Assembly (NCBI GenBank): GCA_964439015.1
Contig: CAYTMV010000003.1
Span: 22,986-86,985 of the forward strand
DNA length: 64,000 nucleotides
Direction: 5' to 3'
From: Gemmobacter sp964439015
GTDB lineage: Bacteria; Pseudomonadota; Alphaproteobacteria; Rhodobacterales; Rhodobacteraceae
In this document: positions 56,936 through 64,000 of the stretch, piece after piece
Position numbering within the stretch: position 1 is the first letter of the stretch
Layout: each line of letters opens with the position of its first letter
Notes under the pieces: model-generated
Seen by the model: the letters and a program-made list of their open reading frames with translations, nothing else
Databases searched by the model: none
Told to the model about the DNA's origin: nothing
Position numbers and translations under genes: made by a program

Positions 56936-58258
56936 GTGCAGACGGCTGCCACCCCCTTGACCCATGGCCGGATCTGGCGGATCGCGGCGCCGATCATCCT
57001 GTCCAATGTCACCGTGCCGCTGCTGGGTGCGGTCGATACCGGGGTCGTCGGGCAGATGGGGGCGGCGGCGCCGATCGGGGCGGTGGGCCTTGGCGCCGTG
57101 GTGCTGGCCACGCTTTACTGGCTGTTCGGCTTTCTGCGCATGGGCACCACCGGGCTGGCCGCACAGGCCCATGGCGCGGGCGACCGGCAGGAAAGCGCCG
57201 CAGTGCTGGGGCGTGCGCTGATCGTGGCAGGGCTGGCCGGGGCGGCGCTGGTGGCGCTGCAGGTGCCGCTGTTCGCGCTCGCGCTGGCAATTGCCCCGGG
57301 CGGGGCCGAGGTCGAGGCGCTGGCGCAGCAGTATCTTGCCATCCGCATCTGGGGCGCCCCCGCCACCATCGCGCTCTACGCCATCAACGGCTGGTTGATC
57401 GCGGCCGAGCGCAGCCGCGCGGTCCTGCTGCTGCAGGTCTGGATGAACGGGCTGAACATCATCCTGGACCTTTGGTTCGTGCTGGGGCTGGGCTGGGGTG
57501 TGGGCGGCGTGGCAACGGCCACGCTGATCGCGGAGGCAACCGGTCTGGCACTGGGGCTGTGGCTCTGCCGCGAAGGGCTGGCGCGGATCCGTCGCCCCCG
57601 GTTGCTGGATCGGGCAGCGTTGCGGCGCATGGCCTCGGTCAATGGCGACATCATGGTGCGCTCGGTGCTGTTGCAGGGCGCCTTCACCAGTTTCCTGTTT
57701 CTGGGGGCGGGGCAGGGCGATGTGACGCTGGCCGCCAATCAGGTGCTGATGCAGTTTCTGGAAATCACCGCCTATGCGCTGGACGGTTTTGCCTTTGCCG
57801 CCGAGACGCTGGTGGGCCAGGCGGTCGGCGCGCGCAACCGCGCGGCGCTGGACCGCACGGCGCGGCTTTCGGCGCAATGGGGGGGCGCGGGGGCTGCGGC
57901 GCTGGCGCTTGGCTTTGCCCTGACCGGACCGGCGGTGATCGCGGTGATGACCACCGCGCCCGAGGTGCGCGCCGCCGCCCATACCTTCCTGCCCTGGTTG
58001 ATCGCGGCCCCCCTGATCGGCGTGGCCAGCTGGATCCTCGACGGGCTGTTCATCGGCGCCACCGCCACGCGCGAGATGCGGCGGATGATGATCGTCTCGG
58101 TGGCGGTCTATGCGGCGGCGCTGGTCCTGCTGCTGCCCGCCTTTGGCAACCACGGCCTCTGGGCGGCGCTTATGGTGCTGAATGCCACCCGCGGCGTCAC
58201 GCTGGGCCGGCTGTGGCCCCGTGTCGCCGCCCGAGTGACCGCCCGCGTCACCACCTGA
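56936..58258 (+). CDS. MATE-family efflux transporter
   Basis: The 440-residue product is a 12-helix inner-membrane exporter of the MATE/DinF group. Family marks are the start IWRIAAPIILSNVTVPLLGAVDTGVVG, the second repeat opening RMASVNGDIMVRSVLLQGAFT, and several acidic positions in membrane helices. The start codon is GTG at 56936 after a weak ribosome site. It is placed behind two thioesterases, so it might export the free acids made by them, but that is inference. The 3' end overlaps that of the convergent TIGR02186 gene by 11 bases. Confidence 0.87.
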   Translation: MQTAATPLTHGRIWRIAAPIILSNVTVPLLGAVDTGVVGQMGAAAPIGAVGLGAVVLATLYWLFGFLRMGTTGLAAQAHGAGDRQESAAVLGRALIVAGLAGAALVALQVPLFALALAIAPGGAEVEALAQQYLAIRIWGAPATIALYAINGWLIAAERSRAVLLLQVWMNGLNIILDLWFVLGLGWGVGGVATATLIAEATGLALGLWLCREGLARIRRPRLLDRAALRRMASVNGDIMVRSVLLQGAFTSFLFLGAGQGDVTLAANQVLMQFLEITAYALDGFAFAAETLVGQAVGARNRAALDRTARLSAQWGGAGAAALALGFALTGPAVIAVMTTAPEVRAAAHTFLPWLIAAPLIGVASWILDGLFIGATATREMRRMMIVSVAVYAAALVLLLPAFGNHGLWAALMVLNATRGVTLGRLWPRVAARVTARVTT

Positions 58259-59012
58259 GCCGGGCAAATAGGGCCGAGGCGCCCCATCCTGCAACCACTG
58301 CCACGATCAGCGACAAGAACCCATAGCGCAGCGGCTGATCCTGCGCCATCCGGTAAAAGAACCGCTCCAACCCGGCCTTGCGGACATGGATTGAGCGTTC
58401 GAAACTGTCGACGACCGTGCCGGCGCGGGTCAGGAAGATCCGCACCAGATAATCGCCCTCGATCAGATCGGCGGGCAAATCGACATCCGCCCGAAAAAGC
58501 GTGTCCTCGGACAGCATCACGCCGTAATCGACCTGACGAAAATGATCGGCATTCTTTCGTATCCGCAGGATGGCCGCGACATGCGCTACATTCTCCCCGC
58601 CTGGCTCCGCCGAAAACAGATGGTTCAGCGTGATCCCGTGTCTCAGGTCATCGGTGAGATTGAGGGTTTCGCCAAAGGTCTGGGTCGAGGCCGCGGCATA
58701 GAAACTGGGCACATCCTGCACCACCACCTTTTCGGTATTGAGCCAGATGCCGAAGTGGCGCTCCTTGCGGCGGACGACGATCTTCTGGCCCGGCCCCTCA
58801 ACCGTGACCAGAACTGCCATCGGACCCGTATCCGGCGCCGGGGCCTCGCGGGCAATGGCGCCGTAGATCATGATCTTCGAGCCCGCAAAATCGGCGGTGA
58901 TCGCCACGCGGCTCTGACTGAGGCCTGCAACGATCCGCTCCGGTGCGGTATCCTGTGCCGGGGCAGGGGCGGCAAGGGCCAGCAGGGCCAGAAGGGCAAG
59001 ACGGACCAGCAT
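58248..59012 (-). CDS. TIGR02186-family periplasmic protein with C-terminal membrane anchor
   Basis: The 254-residue product has a signal peptide (about 1-19), a periplasmic beta domain (RVAITADFAGSKIMIYGAIAREAP near residue 40; ITADFxGxxIxxxGA is the family mark), and a C-terminal hydrophobic segment (YGFLSLIVAVVAGWGASALFA). The family is restricted to alphaproteobacteria and always stands next to a TauE/SafE gene, as here, one base apart. It is probably an accessory subunit of the exporter, function unknown. Confidence 0.88.
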   Translation of the reverse strand: MLVRLALLALLALAAPAPAQDTAPERIVAGLSQSRVAITADFAGSKIMIYGAIAREAPAPDTGPMAVLVTVEGPGQKIVVRRKERHFGIWLNTEKVVVQDVPSFYAAASTQTFGETLNLTDDLRHGITLNHLFSAEPGGENVAHVAAILRIRKNADHFRQVDYGVMLSEDTLFRADVDLPADLIEGDYLVRIFLTRAGTVVDSFERSIHVRKAGLERFFYRMAQDQPLRYGFLSLIVAVVAGWGASALFARLRW

Positions 59013-59927
59013 CTAGGGCCTGCTCAGCGAATAAAGCTCGTCAGGACGCAGGACCAGATCCGCGCCCACCCGCGCACAAACCGCCAGAACCAGCAGCGCC
59101 AGCAGCACCCGCAGGTGATCGGCCCGCATCTTGAGGCCGATCCGCGCCCCGATCTGCGCCCCGATCACCCCGCCGAGGATCAGCAGCACCGCCAGCATCA
59201 GATCGACCGAATGGCTGGTGACAGCGTGCATCACGGTGGTGAAGGCGGTGGTGAAGATGATCTGGAACAACGATGTACCGATCACCACCTTGGTCGGCAT
59301 GCCCAGAAGGTAGATCATGGCAGGCACCATGATGAAACCGCCGCCAACCCCCATCACCGCTGAAAGAAAACCCACAAAGGCGCCAATCGCGATCGGGGGG
59401 ATCACACTGATGTAAAGGCCGGAAACCCGAAACTTCACCTTGCCCGGCAGCCTGTGCGCCCAGGTATGGATATGGGCGCGCCGCACCGTTGCGCCGCCGG
59501 GGCGATTGGCGCGCCGCACCGCCCGCAAGCTTTCCAGCAACATCGTCAACCCGACCACGCCAAGAAACACCACATAGGACAGTTGCACCGCCAGATCGAC
59601 CTGTCCCAGCGCCGTCAGGCGGGCAAAGACCCATATCCCCAGACCAGATCCCGCCAGACCGCCCGCCAGCAGCACCAGCCCCATCGGCACATCCACCGCC
59701 TTGCGGCGAAATTGCGCCAGAACCCCGGAGATGGACGACGCCACCACCTGATTGGCGCCGGTGGCAACGGCGACCCCTGAGGGAATGCCGATGAAGAACA
59801 AGAGCGGCGTGATCAGAAATCCGCCGCCAACGCCGAACATCCCGGACAGAAAGCCCACGATCCCGCCAATCCCCAACAGCAGGAAGGCGTTCACCGATAC
59901 CTCGGCAATGGGGAGGTAAAACTGCAT
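59013..59927 (-). CDS. TauE/SafE-family sulfite or anion exporter
   Basis: The 304-residue product is an inner-membrane protein with eight or so hydrophobic segments, of the TauE/SafE family, which exports sulfite or sulfonates. Two repeats carry the family marks GGIVGFLSGMFGVGGGFLITPLLFFIGIP at the start and FVGFLSAVMGVGGGFIMVPAMIYLLGMP after residue 185. It is paired with the TIGR02186 gene. With a sox cluster in the genome it could handle sulfite made in sulfur metabolism, but it is 14 kb from sox and that link is inference. Confidence 0.9.
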   Translation of the reverse strand: MQFYLPIAEVSVNAFLLLGIGGIVGFLSGMFGVGGGFLITPLLFFIGIPSGVAVATGANQVVASSISGVLAQFRRKAVDVPMGLVLLAGGLAGSGLGIWVFARLTALGQVDLAVQLSYVVFLGVVGLTMLLESLRAVRRANRPGGATVRRAHIHTWAHRLPGKVKFRVSGLYISVIPPIAIGAFVGFLSAVMGVGGGFIMVPAMIYLLGMPTKVVIGTSLFQIIFTTAFTTVMHAVTSHSVDLMLAVLLILGGVIGAQIGARIGLKMRADHLRVLLALLVLAVCARVGADLVLRPDELYSLSRP

Positions 59928-60033
59928 GGGCCGGGCCGAAGGGAAGGGCTGTCCCGCTCAGGTTCGCGCGGAACTCCTGCCGAGTCAAATGCTTGCTGCC
60001 ATGCGCCCGATATGTCCGGCATTGTGGTCGGCA

Positions 60034-60165
60034 AGGGGGCGCTGCCCCCGTCCCTTCGGGACTCCCCCGGGATATTTGGTCCTGAATGATGGCAGGTGAC
60101 TTGCATCATTCAGGCAGAAATATCCCGGGGGTGAGCGCGTCAGCGCGAGGGGGCAGCGCCCCCCT
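60034..60165. repeat. Intergenic inverted repeat (family A, complete), second copy
   Basis: Arms CCCCCGGGATATTT...CCTGAATGATG (60064-60091) and CATCATTCAGG...AAATATCCCGGGGG (60104-60131) match the copy at 941-1073. Outer hairpins are GGGGGCGCTGCCCCC (60035-60049) and GGGGGCAGCGCCCCCC (about 60149-60164). It lies between the TauE start and the 3' end of the purine nucleoside phosphorylase gene. Confidence 0.8.
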
Positions 60166-60170
60166 TTGTC

Positions 60171-60962
60171 CTAAAGCCCGTCACGCAGGGCGCGGCGCAG
60201 GACCGCTTCCAGCTTGGCCGCTCCGATCGGGGCCATGGCCTTGGTGTGATCATGGCTGATCTTTTCGTCAGATAGCCCCGCGCCCATGTTGGTGATGGTC
60301 GAGATCGCCGCGACCCTCAGGCCCAGAAATCGGGCAAGGATCACCTCGGGCACGGTTGACATCCCCACCGCGTCGGCGCCGAGGATGCGGGCGGCGCGGA
60401 TTTCAGCAGGTGTTTCGAAACTGGGGCCCGAGAACCAGGCGTAAACGCCTTGGGGCAGGTCAATGCCCTCGGCTGTGGCGGCAGCCGTGAGACGGGCGCG
60501 CAGGTCGTGATCGTGGGCGTCTCCCATCGGGACGAAACGCGCCTCGGTCGCCTCGCCGATCAGCGGGTTCAGCCCGGTCAGGCTGAGGTGGTCGGACAGC
60601 AGCATCAACGCACCGGGCGGCAGGTCGTCGCGCAGCGAGCCTGCCGCATTGGTCAGGATCAGCCGGTCAGCGCCCAATGCCTGCAAGGTTTCCAGCGCCC
60701 CCCGCATCGCGGCGGGATTGCCGTTTTCGTAATAATGTTCCCGCGCGCCAAAGATCGCAACGCGGCGCCCCTCCAGCAGACCCAGATACAGGTTCGGATT
60801 GTGCCCCGAGACGCTGGCATGAGGAAATCCAGGCAGGTCTGCATAGGGGATCGCCACGCCCTTTACTGCATGGGCCAGATGGCCCAGACCCGAGCCGAGG
60901 ATCAGCCCGATCTCGACCGGTTGTGCGCCGGCCCGGTCACGGATGATGTCGATTGCGGCCAT
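60171..60962 (-). CDS. Purine nucleoside phosphorylase (trimeric class)
   Basis: The 263-residue product belongs to the trimeric purine nucleoside phosphorylase group, which splits inosine or guanosine with phosphate. Marks are IGLILGSGLGHLAHAV at the phosphate site, NAAGSLRDDLPPGALML, FSGPSFETPAEIRAARILGADAVGMSTVPE and the final ITNMGAGLSDEKISH. All key positions for the base and ribose are there. It sits at the end of an ABC importer unit for nucleosides, which fits salvage of imported purines. It overlaps by none with the permease gene (one base gap). Confidence 0.94.
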   Translation of the reverse strand: MAAIDIIRDRAGAQPVEIGLILGSGLGHLAHAVKGVAIPYADLPGFPHASVSGHNPNLYLGLLEGRRVAIFGAREHYYENGNPAAMRGALETLQALGADRLILTNAAGSLRDDLPPGALMLLSDHLSLTGLNPLIGEATEARFVPMGDAHDHDLRARLTAAATAEGIDLPQGVYAWFSGPSFETPAEIRAARILGADAVGMSTVPEVILARFLGLRVAAISTITNMGAGLSDEKISHDHTKAMAPIGAAKLEAVLRRALRDGL

Positions 60963-60963
60963 C

Positions 60964-61935
60964 TCAGCGCTCTTTCACGTAAGGCTCGCCGCCGGCGCGC
61001 GGGGGCGAGGGTTTGCCGATCACGCCTGCCAGCACGATCACCGTCAGAACATAGGGCAGGGCGTCCAGCACCGGGACCGGAACGGGAAAGCGCAGCACGG
61101 CCTGCACTACATCGGGGCGCAGCGCCAGCGCCTGGAAGAAGCCGAACAGCAGCGTCGCCCAGAGGGCGGCCCAGGGCTTCCAATTGGCGAAGATCAGGGC
61201 CGCCAGCGCGATATAGCCGCGCCCTGCGGTCATTTCGCGGCCAAAGCCAGCTTGCAGGCCGGTGGACATATAGGCCCCGGCCAGCCCGCAGAGCAGGCCG
61301 GTGATCACCACTGCGGTAAAGCGCAGCCGGATCACCGACACGCCCGCGGTATCGACCGAGGCCGGGTTTTCCCCCACCGCCCGCAGGCGCAGGCCAAAGC
61401 GGGTGCGATAGAGCAGCCACCACGTTGCCGGCACCAATGCCAGCGCCACATAGACCAGGATCGTATGGCCCGACAGAACATCGGCGTAAAACGGGCCGAT
61501 CACCGGCACCTCGCGGATCGTCTCGACAAACGGCAAATGGACGGGCTGAAAGCGCGCGGCCCCCGAGAGCGGCGGGGTGCGGCCGCCCTGCTGAAACAGG
61601 GTCTGCGCCACCAGCACCGTGATCCCCGCCGCGACGAAATTCAGCGCCACGCCCGAGATCAGCTGATTGCCGCGGAAGGTGATCGAGGCCAGCCCGTGCA
61701 CGGCCGCAAAGACCAGCGACCCGACGATACCCGCCAAGAGCCCGATCCAGACCGAGCCGGTCAGCGCCGCAACGGCCGCCGAGGCCATGGCGGCCATCAA
61801 CATCTTGCCCTCAAGCCCGATGTCGAAAATGCCCGCACGTTCGGAATAGAGGCCGGCCAGACAGGCCAGCAGCAAGGGGGTAGCAAAGCGCAGCGCCGTG
61901 TCGAAGATCTGCAGGAAGGTCGCGTAATCCATCAC
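60964..61935 (-). CDS. Nucleoside ABC transporter permease (second)
   Basis: The 323-residue product is a membrane permease of the BMP/ribose-galactose type (about eight to ten helices), with the family mark GLEGKMLMAAMASAAVAALTG near residue 40 and NRxFG-like segments. It pairs with the permease before it. The start overlaps the previous gene by four bases. Together with the PNP gene after it, it points to nucleoside import. Confidence 0.9.
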   Translation of the reverse strand: MMDYATFLQIFDTALRFATPLLLACLAGLYSERAGIFDIGLEGKMLMAAMASAAVAALTGSVWIGLLAGIVGSLVFAAVHGLASITFRGNQLISGVALNFVAAGITVLVAQTLFQQGGRTPPLSGAARFQPVHLPFVETIREVPVIGPFYADVLSGHTILVYVALALVPATWWLLYRTRFGLRLRAVGENPASVDTAGVSVIRLRFTAVVITGLLCGLAGAYMSTGLQAGFGREMTAGRGYIALAALIFANWKPWAALWATLLFGFFQALALRPDVVQAVLRFPVPVPVLDALPYVLTVIVLAGVIGKPSPPRAGGEPYVKER

Positions 61936-63044
61936 ATCCCCCCTTGCGCCTGCGCCGGTGTCCGGCTGCGGCTTGTGCGGATCAGTCGGACCAACAGCAT
62001 GCGCACCATCTGATCCAGCGCCCCGGTGAACAGGATCACCAGGCCTTGCACCACGGTCCGCAGCTCGATCGGGATCGAGGTCCAGAGGCCCAGCTCGGCC
62101 CCGCCTTGATAGAGAAAGCCAAACAGCAGCGCCGCCAGAAACACGCCCACCGGGTGATTACGGCCCATCAGCGCCACGGCGATGCCGATGAAACCCGCCC
62201 CCTCCGAGGCGTTCTGCAACAGCCGCTCGCTTTCGCCCATCACGTTGTTGATCGCCATCATGCCGGAAAGCGCGCCCGAGATCAGCATCGCGATCATCGT
62301 CACCTTGAAGGCCGAAATCCCGGCATAGCGCGCCGCGGCGGGTTGCTTGCCGAAGGCGCGGATCTCATAGCCCAAGCGGGTGCGCCACATCAGCACCCAG
62401 ACCCCGAAACAGGCCGCTAACGCCACAAACAACGAGACATTGGCCGGCACCTGCTTGGTGAATATCAGCGACAGGCCGGGGATTTCATGCAGGGTCGGCA
62501 GGTTGGTGCCAGGCGGAAAACGGGCCGAGGCAGGGTCCATCTGACCGGCGGGTTTCAGCACCTCGACCAGAACATAGATCATCAGGGCTGCGGCAATATA
62601 GTTGAACATGATCGTGGTGATCACGATATGGCTGCCGCGCCGGGCCTGCAGCCAGGCCGGGATCGCGGCCCAGGCTGCGCCGAACAGCGCCGCGCCAAGG
62701 ATCGCTGCCGGAAGGGCCAGCGTCCAATGCGGCCAGGGCAGCGAAAGGCAGACCAAAGCCACGCCAAGGCCGCCCAGCTGCGCCTGCCCTTCGCCGCCAA
62801 TGTTGAACAGGCCGCCGTGAAACGCGACCACCACCGCCAACCCGGTGAACATGAACGAGGTAGCGTAGTAAAGCGTATAGCCCCAGCCATAGGGCGACAG
62901 CAGCGCCCCTTCCACCATCACCCACAGCGCCTGCGACGGGCTTTGGCCGATGGCCAGCAGCACGACAGCCGAGACGGCGGCGGCCAGCAACAGCGAGATC
63001 AGCGGCACCAGCGCCAGGTCAGCCCAACGGGGCAACTTGTCCAT
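61932..63044 (-). CDS. Nucleoside ABC transporter permease (first)
   Basis: The 370-residue product is a permease of the same branch, with a long N-terminal membrane part (LALVPLISLLLAAAVSAVVLLAIG), the mark GLFNIGGEGQAQLGGLGVAL near residue 80, and IVITTIMFNYIAAALMIYVLVE. The gene is three bases after the ATPase gene. Confidence 0.9.
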   Translation of the reverse strand: MDKLPRWADLALVPLISLLLAAAVSAVVLLAIGQSPSQALWVMVEGALLSPYGWGYTLYYATSFMFTGLAVVVAFHGGLFNIGGEGQAQLGGLGVALVCLSLPWPHWTLALPAAILGAALFGAAWAAIPAWLQARRGSHIVITTIMFNYIAAALMIYVLVEVLKPAGQMDPASARFPPGTNLPTLHEIPGLSLIFTKQVPANVSLFVALAACFGVWVLMWRTRLGYEIRAFGKQPAAARYAGISAFKVTMIAMLISGALSGMMAINNVMGESERLLQNASEGAGFIGIAVALMGRNHPVGVFLAALLFGFLYQGGAELGLWTSIPIELRTVVQGLVILFTGALDQMVRMLLVRLIRTSRSRTPAQAQGGM

Positions 63045-63047
63045 CGC

Positions 63048-63998
63048 TCAACCCTCCACGCCGGCCATCAGCAGGCCCAACGCGCGTTCATTGGTCTGGG
63101 CAGGGTCGCGGAAGCCCATGATCCTTCCATCGAACATCACCGCGATGCGATCCGACAGCGACAGGATCTCGTCCAGCTCGACCGAGACCAGCAGCACCGC
63201 CTTGCCGGCATCGCGCAGGGCCACGATCTGCTTGTGAATGAACTCGATCGCGCCGATGTCCACGCCGCGCGTGGGCTGGCCGACCAGCAGCAGGTCGGGG
63301 TTGCGCTCGATTTCGCGGGCGACCACGATCTTTTGCTGGTTGCCGCCGGAAAAGCTTTTCGCCGGCAATTCGGGCAGCGGCGGGCGCACGTCAAACCGCT
63401 GCATCTTGCCGGCGCAATCGGCGCGGATCGCGTCATTGTCCATCAGGGCGGCGTTGCGCTGATATTCCGGGGCGTGGTGATAGCCGAAGGCCACGTTTTC
63501 CCAGGCCGTGAAATCCATGATCAGGCCAAGGCGCTGGCGATCCTCGGGCACATGGGCGATGCCGGCGGCGCGGCGGCTCTGGCCGTCCGAGGCGCGCCCC
63601 GAAATGTCCAGCTCGGTGCCGTTCAGCACCACCCGACCGGTGGCGCGGCCAAAGCCGCCCAGAACCTCCAGCAACTCGCTCTGCCCGTTGCCCGCGACCC
63701 CGGCGATCCCGAGGATCTCGCCCGCGCGGATATCAAAGCTGATGCCGCGAAGCCGCTCGACCTTGGCCTCATCGACCACGCGCAGGTTTTCCACCGACAG
63801 CACGTTGCGGCCGGGATTGGCGGGGCCCTTGTGGACGTGCAGCAGCACCTTGCGGCCCACCATCAGCTCGGCCAGCGCCTCGGGGCTGGTCTCGGCGGTC
63901 TTGACGGTGGCAACCATCGTGCCGCGGCGCATCACGCTGACCGCGTCGGTGATCTCCATGATCTCGCGCAGCTTGTGGGTGATCAGGATCACGGTCTT
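63048..63998 (-). CDS. Nucleoside ABC transporter ATP-binding protein (N-terminus outside window)
   Basis: The frame runs through the right edge, so about the first 180 residues are missing. The visible part begins with the H-loop of the first nucleotide-binding domain (VILITHKLREI) and then the second domain: Walker A in degenerate form GVAGNGQSELLEVLGG, signature FSGGNQQKIVVAREIE, Walker B LLLVGQPTRGVDIGAIEFI. The Gly-Asn-Gly-Gln-Ser form and the RGVD end are typical of the fused two-domain ATPases of the BMP-type nucleoside and sugar importers. The substrate-binding lipoprotein gene, usually first in such units, is not in the window. Confidence 0.92.
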   Translation of the reverse strand, partial: KTVILITHKLREIMEITDAVSVMRRGTMVATVKTAETSPEALAELMVGRKVLLHVHKGPANPGRNVLSVENLRVVDEAKVERLRGISFDIRAGEILGIAGVAGNGQSELLEVLGGFGRATGRVVLNGTELDISGRASDGQSRRAAGIAHVPEDRQRLGLIMDFTAWENVAFGYHHAPEYQRNAALMDNDAIRADCAGKMQRFDVRPPLPELPAKSFSGGNQQKIVVAREIERNPDLLLVGQPTRGVDIGAIEFIHKQIVALRDAGKAVLLVSVELDEILSLSDRIAVMFDGRIMGFRDPAQTNERALGLLMAGVEG

Positions 63999-64000
63999 GC

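Noticed and set aside
1..64000. CRISPR arrays, insertion sequences, integrases, toxin-antitoxin pairs and phage genes
   Set aside because: I looked for regularly spaced repeats, transposase or integrase motifs and paired small genes, and found none that I could support in the window.

Overview
This window looks like chromosomal DNA of a GC-rich alphaproteobacterium of the Rhodobacteraceae, close to Paracoccus or Rhodobacter-like sulfur oxidisers. The case rests on gene content and order: a full sox cluster in the Paracoccus arrangement (soxSRT divergent from soxVWXYZABCDEFGH), a Rhodobacteraceae-type tad/flp pilus locus, a class A RNase P RNA, TtxGA-style CtrA sites (TTAA-N7-TTAA), the TIGR02186/TauE pair, and intergenic repeats whose stem reads CCCCCGGGATATTT. 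The window starts inside an amidase gene and ends inside an ABC ATPase gene.

Layout. 0-11 kb holds housekeeping and mixed genes: 3' end of an AmiD-like amidase, rnpB, a RraB-like protein, a calcium-binding RTX protein, a HisN-type phosphatase, an XRE regulator, a quinone oxidoreductase, a Bax-inhibitor-1 membrane protein, ribosomal protein L33 (rpmG), a TerB/DUF533 protein, guanine deaminase, magnesium transporter MgtE and 5-formyltetrahydrofolate cyclo-ligase. 11-24 kb is one minus-strand tad locus: three Flp pilins (two of them exact copies), CpaB, CpaC secretin, an OmpA lipoprotein, TadZ, TadA, TadB, TadC, two TPR lipoproteins, the prepilin peptidase CpaA and an AAA ATPase. A lytic transglycosylase lies just beyond it.

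25-30.6 kb has a 3-oxoacid CoA-transferase pair divergent from a PAS-LuxR regulator, an odd tRNA with anticodon UAA but a short variable loop, about 700 bases with no convincing gene, then a YbjN-like protein, proC, a CsaA-like tRNA-binding protein and a 2-hydroxyacid dehydrogenase. 30.7-45.7 kb is the sulfur-oxidation region, bounded on both sides by YeeE/YedE-type sulfur transporters: SoxR (persulfide-sensor type repressor), SoxS/SoxV/SoxW (thiol relay to the periplasm), and the periplasmic enzyme system SoxXA, SoxYZ, SoxB, SoxCD, with SoxE, SoxF, SoxG and SoxH. Together these would oxidise thiosulfate and feed electrons to cytochrome c.

45.9-48.7 kb carries a small secreted protein, an L,D-transpeptidase, a sulfotransferase-family protein and a Hint-fold protein. 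48.7-56 kb is a beta-oxidation operon (acyl-CoA dehydrogenase, thiolase, cupin, FadJ-like enzyme) headed by two tandem MerR paralogs. 56-60 kb has two hotdog thioesterases, a MATE exporter and the TIGR02186/TauE pair. 60-64 kb is a purine nucleoside phosphorylase with a BMP-type nucleoside ABC importer.

Nothing here is clearly a wholly new system. The best leads are the short-armed UAA tRNA, the 200-base identical pilin copies with matching CtrA-type sites, the operator-like dyads in the sox and LuxR promoters, the SoxH active-site substitution, and two families of intergenic repeat.
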